Shown here one piece after another: positions 32,079 through 34,954 of a stretch of DNA of 34,954 nt; position 1 is the first letter of the stretch, and every line of letters starts with the position of its first letter. A program made the position numbers and the translations under genes. The notes below the pieces were generated by a model. That model searched no databases, was not told the DNA's origin, and was given only the letters and a program-made list of their open reading frames with translations. Source of the stretch: Candidatus Poribacteria bacterium (lineage in GTDB: Bacteria; Poribacteria; WGA-4E; PCPOR2b); NCBI GenBank assembly GCA_022826645.1, contig JAJDUM010000072.1:1-34954 (forward strand). Reading direction: 5' to 3'.

Positions 32079-34523
32079 AATTGATTCTCCTCCTTTCTGT
32101 GCCACAACATCGGCGATAAGTTGCGCCGTGTTACGGACGGTTGTGAACTGTAGCGGTTCGTTTCCCGCTTGCTCGCGTTTGATCATCCGGTGAGTCACGT
32201 AATACAATTCAAGTGGATCGTAACTCAAACTCCGAATCAACTGAACTAAATCATCTGCATCAATACTTCCAATCTTTGATCGGATGCCGTGCAACTTAAG
32301 TAGTTGTTCAAACGCTCGTTGTGTCATATCACTATCAAGGTTGTTGTCCGGCAACCATCCCCGAAATGCAGGCGGAATATGATCAATGAAAAAGTGGCTA
32401 AACTCATCGCCGGAAAAGAGCGGAATTGACGAATCGGTCAGCACCGCACGACATCCCAAAAAACGTTGATACAGCAGGGTGTTTTCGATAGCATATAAAA
32501 TGTCCTCTGTGTGATTCTTACCGGGGGTATTGACGGGGATAGTCAAAATGTTGCCGAGGGCTTCAGAGAACTTCGGTAACGGATTGCCATTAATTTTTGT
32601 CCAATTAACTGGCAAAACCAACTGGGCGTTCTCTTGATAGTGACGCAACGCATCGTCCGTCTTAAGAAATACCGATGGAAAGTCAGGATTGCTGAACCGC
32701 TCTTGCGCTGCACGGAAAGCTCCGATAAATACATCAGTAAAAAACGAAATCGGATATAGGTGAATAAAAAATGTCGCTGTGCTCCCGCCCACGTTGTAAC
32801 AGATCTTGTCGAGCATGTACTGCGTCCGGCAGATGCTACAGACGCGGCGTTTCGGTTCACGTGATGTACCACCTTCAAGCCGATTCGAGAAATACTGTAC
32901 CTTGATATTCGCCGGTACGTCCGGCTTCATCCACTCATCTGTTTCAAACTCCGCGCCGCAGGTACTACACTGGACATGATTGCTCCTCACATAACGTTCC
33001 AGATTTTTAGCAAAGTACCGCCCCCGGTCAGTAGCAAAACTGAAGTCAACATACTTGGGAACGTAATCCGCTAATATCTCAAATTCACTTGCGGGCCGTG
33101 AGGTTTCCATAATGGATGTACCATCATCAACAATCAACTCGTAGATTTCGTCGAAGCTTCTGCCACTCTTATAAAGGTCATGTCCGATGATATAGCCCCG
33201 ATCGGATAGTGCGTTGAAAGCCGCGTATCGGGAACGATAAGCCTCCTCCTCGATTTCCAATGGCAACTCAAGCAGATCATAGATGTGATTCCATACGTCG
33301 GAAATGGTTTGGGGAAAGTGTTTGTTCAAGAAGATGTAGTACGTCCGAACTAGTTCCCCAATTCTCACGGCGTCATCATAGGGGGGTAGCAGATGAGCAT
33401 CTTCAGCTAAGATTTCATCAATCAATGCAATCTGTGCCACGGGGTCGGGATTCTTTTTACTCGGTTTTGTCCCTTGTAACTTTTCACGAGCGTTTTGGAG
33501 CCTTCCCCGACAACGATCATTCATGTCATCTACTTTAGCAGCGTACTTCCGTTCACTGATGATGTTCCGTACCTCGTTCCAAATCTGCTGAAATGGTAAA
33601 CCAAGTGAAAGACACTTTTCATCTACCTTGATGCCCGCGGGGCTGCCCTGAATGAACTTTCTGAATTCTTTGCTAGTTTTTGATTCGATGTTATTGACAA
33701 TACGGTTTCCAAGTGTCGTGCGTTCATCGGTAGTGATGTAAACATCTCGATTCCGATCAACAAGATAGGCTACACCATCAGGATAGTAAAGCAAGGGCAA
33801 TAGGTCTTTTTCGGTTTCCATATACTTCACAATTTCATTGTGAATCAGATTCGTTAAAATGCCACGTTGTTCACTCACCTTATGGTAGACAAACTGGTAT
33901 TGAACATCAAGGATTCGGTTGAGTTCTCTGAGGAAATCTACCTTTTTTGACCGTTCCTCAAGCGTTTTTGAGAGGTCAATCACATCCATTGCCCGGATAA
34001 TCGGCACTAGGTAGTTTAGAAGCCGATCCCTGTCGTGTGAATATGGGTCATAATCCAAATCAAGCGTTTCATCGTAGGTGTGATAATGCCGAGAATGGGC
34101 GCGGACGAGAACTTTGATATCCTCTAGGTAATCGTGCCATTCAGGAAAGAATCGTTCCATCTCAAGGTTCGTCAACACCGCACTGACATTTTTCTCGTTT
34201 GCCAGATAATTGAATGAACGCTTCTCGTCTTGGAACTCCTGAAGTTTGTTCAAGTCATGGATGCTGAAAGCACTGAACAGCAGTTGGACCTCAAGATCAT
34301 CCAAATCCAAAATTGGACGTAACCGCTCAAGAACGAAAATTCCGTTGGTAATATGGAGATAGAGCGATTCACCCGCCTTCGCGCCATATTGAATAATTTC
34401 CTGATAACCTCGCAACTTCTTATTGGCAATTTCCTCGACATAAGTTTGGAAGATATTGTCCGCTCCTGAATAAATACCAAGCGAAAATAATAACTCTTCT
34501 CCTTCAGGTTTCTGTTTTGCCAT
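31662..34523 (-). CDS. cas10d: Type I-D large subunit Cas10d (Csc3) with HD nuclease domain
   Basis: A 953-residue effector large subunit. The N-terminal HD nuclease has His57, His89-Asp90 (SIHDLNK) and a His cluster 143-148 (RAHSRHYHTY). A four-Cys zinc ribbon follows (Cys519, 522, 562, 565). The palm-like region has SGDE at 704-707 instead of the GGDD of cyclase-active Cas10, so no cyclic-oligoadenylate synthesis is expected. The helical C-terminus is Cas11-like. HD here together with a separate HD-less Cas3' defines type I-D. ATG has AAAGGGA five bases upstream. It is the first gene of the operon. Confidence 0.95.
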   Translation of the reverse strand: MAKQKPEGEELLFSLGIYSGADNIFQTYVEEIANKKLRGYQEIIQYGAKAGESLYLHITNGIFVLERLRPILDLDDLEVQLLFSAFSIHDLNKLQEFQDEKRSFNYLANEKNVSAVLTNLEMERFFPEWHDYLEDIKVLVRAHSRHYHTYDETLDLDYDPYSHDRDRLLNYLVPIIRAMDVIDLSKTLEERSKKVDFLRELNRILDVQYQFVYHKVSEQRGILTNLIHNEIVKYMETEKDLLPLLYYPDGVAYLVDRNRDVYITTDERTTLGNRIVNNIESKTSKEFRKFIQGSPAGIKVDEKCLSLGLPFQQIWNEVRNIISERKYAAKVDDMNDRCRGRLQNAREKLQGTKPSKKNPDPVAQIALIDEILAEDAHLLPPYDDAVRIGELVRTYYIFLNKHFPQTISDVWNHIYDLLELPLEIEEEAYRSRYAAFNALSDRGYIIGHDLYKSGRSFDEIYELIVDDGTSIMETSRPASEFEILADYVPKYVDFSFATDRGRYFAKNLERYVRSNHVQCSTCGAEFETDEWMKPDVPANIKVQYFSNRLEGGTSREPKRRVCSICRTQYMLDKICYNVGGSTATFFIHLYPISFFTDVFIGAFRAAQERFSNPDFPSVFLKTDDALRHYQENAQLVLPVNWTKINGNPLPKFSEALGNILTIPVNTPGKNHTEDILYAIENTLLYQRFLGCRAVLTDSSIPLFSGDEFSHFFIDHIPPAFRGWLPDNNLDSDMTQRAFEQLLKLHGIRSKIGSIDADDLVQLIRSLSYDPLELYYVTHRMIKREQAGNEPLQFTTVRNTAQLIADVVAQKGGESIMSYIKELAQIAWEGRFRGTSFKDNALAKPLDVAFDCLNQWNEDRFTPEDIRAFTSKEIARAIERLTPNQYLSETRRRKILQQSIKFVDVLLNQLYHKTYQGKLNELVEDHRKIRSTYIFYVYTEFTSKGDREKEEQQS

Positions 34524-34556
34524 GATAGTCCCTTTCTATTTCGTTAGTTGGTGACG

Positions 34557-34565
34557 ATTATAACA
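34557..34565 (-). promoter_or_regulatory. Extended -10 promoter of the cas operon
   Basis: On the minus strand TGTTATAAT is a perfect extended -10 element (TGnTATAAT). The -35 region is weak (GGTTTG at 17 bp). The predicted start near 34550 gives a ~27-base leader before cas10d. Confidence 0.6.
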
Positions 34566-34625
34566 TGTGACCAGTTGCACAAACCTGCGCCCTATTTCAT
34601 TTTTGTTAAAATTTTTTGAAAAGAT

Positions 34626-34654
34626 TTGACCTGTCTTGAGTTGAATGTTACAAT
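34626..34654 (+). promoter_or_regulatory. Divergent sigma70-type promoter of a short hairpin RNA
   Basis: TTGACC (34626-34631), 17 bp, TACAAT (34649-34654); predicted start at about 34661. Confidence 0.6.
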
Positions 34655-34660
34655 AACCTC

Positions 34661-34711
34661 GCGCAGGACCGAACCCATCCTTGGCGGTGGGTGTAGGCCC
34701 TGCTTTTTTTT
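34661..34711 (+). ncRNA. Candidate ~50-nt hairpin RNA divergent from cas operon
   Basis: Starting at the predicted transcription start, GCAGGACC (34663-34670) pairs with GGCCCTGC (34696-34703) with one mismatch. An inner stem ACCCA..TGGGT is separated from it by an asymmetric internal loop (GA on one side, GTA on the other). Eight T follow. The whole transcript would be a single hairpin plus terminator tail. I do not recognise a known RNA family. It could also be just a terminator for rightward transcription. Confidence 0.5.
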
Positions 34712-34853
34712 GAATTCGCTTGTTTAAAAATACAATCGCTCGCTCCATTCCTAGTTACACCGAAAAACTATATTGCCTCCAAACATATTTTTCACAATCC
34801 TAACCGCTGAAGTTTGAAGTGCCAACGTTAATTTAGACCACAAATCGTTGACT

Positions 34854-34954
34854 TTAAGACAAGTATTGTTGTTCAAATTCCACCGGCGTCAAGTAGCCTA
34901 ACGCCGAGTGAGGTCGTTTCTGGTTGTAAACCTGTACAATAAAATGCCCGATGC
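34854..34954 (-). CDS. IS3-family transposase (OrfB, integrase core), C-terminal end, cut by window edge
   Basis: The minus strand reads VQVYNQKRPHSALGYLTPVE then FEQQYLS and stop. This is the standard C-terminus of IS3-type DDE integrases (YNxxRPHxALgyxTPxeF). The rest of the gene lies beyond the window. It places an insertion sequence directly upstream of the cas operon. Confidence 0.88.
   Translation of the reverse strand, partial: IGHFIVQVYNQKRPHSALGYLTPVEFEQQYLS

Larger units (their letters stand above)
34524..34853. other. Intergenic region upstream of the cas operon
   Basis: 330 bp without a protein gene. It holds the leftward cas promoter, a very AT-rich stretch (34596-34626), a rightward promoter with a terminator-like hairpin RNA, and from about 34720 the non-coding end of an IS3-type element. 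The exact terminal repeat of that element could not be recognised. Confidence 0.7.

Noticed and set aside
31662..34523. Cas10 might indicate a type III CRISPR system with cyclic-oligoadenylate signalling
   Set aside because: The palm has SGDE rather than GGDD. Csc1, Csc2 and a separate Cas3' are present, and no Csm/Cmr subunits or CARF proteins are seen. This is Cas10d of type I-D.

Overview
The window looks like a chromosomal segment of an uncultivated bacterium with roughly balanced base composition. The gene mix suggests Candidatus Poribacteria or a close relative: a multi-pass DUF6785-type membrane protein, a secernin-like C69 peptidase, a PhyH-family dioxygenase, a remnant of a formylglycine-generating-enzyme (FGE) domain, and short dispersed hairpins of the GTAGGGGCAAGC / GTCGGGCATC.TGCCCGAC kind. 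That assignment is an inference; there is no rRNA or marker phylogeny here.

Left part, housekeeping (1-12.2 kb). A cut-off TnpB with its right-end hairpin is followed by a leftward operon (DUF58 protein, Der GTPase, SDR oxidoreductase). Then come six tRNA genes in two groups: Arg-TCT, His-GTG, Pro-TGG, a terminator, then Arg-TCG, Lys-CTT, Leu-TAG. They run straight into a protein-quality-control operon: trigger factor, ClpP, ClpX, Lon and an S4-domain RqcP-like protein, closed by an intrinsic terminator. A dihydrolipoamide-dehydrogenase-like flavoprotein follows.

Middle part, accessory genes (12.3-22.2 kb). This holds a KefB-type cation/H+ antiporter with an RCK domain, a beta-propeller lactonase-like protein, a membrane-anchored ferritin-like protein, a truncated FGE-domain fragment, a zinc-ribbon protein of unknown function, the DUF6785 membrane protein, a C69 peptidase and a PhyH dioxygenase. 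A 191-bp MITE-like element with 13-bp terminal inverted repeats and a 5-bp target duplication sits exactly on the stop codon of the DUF6785 gene.

Right part, a complete type I-D CRISPR-Cas locus (22.2-34.6 kb). The array has 17 repeats of 37 bp and 16 spacers, and is read leftwards, as the genes are. The order in transcription is cas10d (HD nuclease plus degenerate palm), csc2/cas7, csc1/cas5, cas3' (helicase without HD), cas6, a cas4-cas1 fusion, cas2, leader, array. Unusual points are: (i) a strong in-frame ribosome-binding site and ATG inside cas10d that would yield a 138-residue Cas11d small subunit; (ii) Cas4 fused to Cas1; (iii) cas3' displaced from the promoter-proximal end to between csc1 and cas6; (iv) a toxin-antitoxin pair on the opposite strand between cas6 and cas4-cas1, whose antitoxin stop codon abuts the cas6 stop codon; (v) a second MITE-like element between cas3' and cas6; (vi) decayed repeats on both sides of the array and a large dyad in the leader; (vii) a promoter-hairpin-T-tract unit that would make a ~50-nt RNA divergently from the cas operon.

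How the parts would work together: Cas6 cuts the pre-crRNA. Csc2, Csc1, Cas10d and internally made Cas11d form the effector. Cas3' unwinds DNA and the HD domain of Cas10d cuts it. Cas4-Cas1 with Cas2 adds spacers. The toxin-antitoxin pair may stabilise the locus. The window ends inside an IS3-family transposase gene, so mobile elements border it on both sides.
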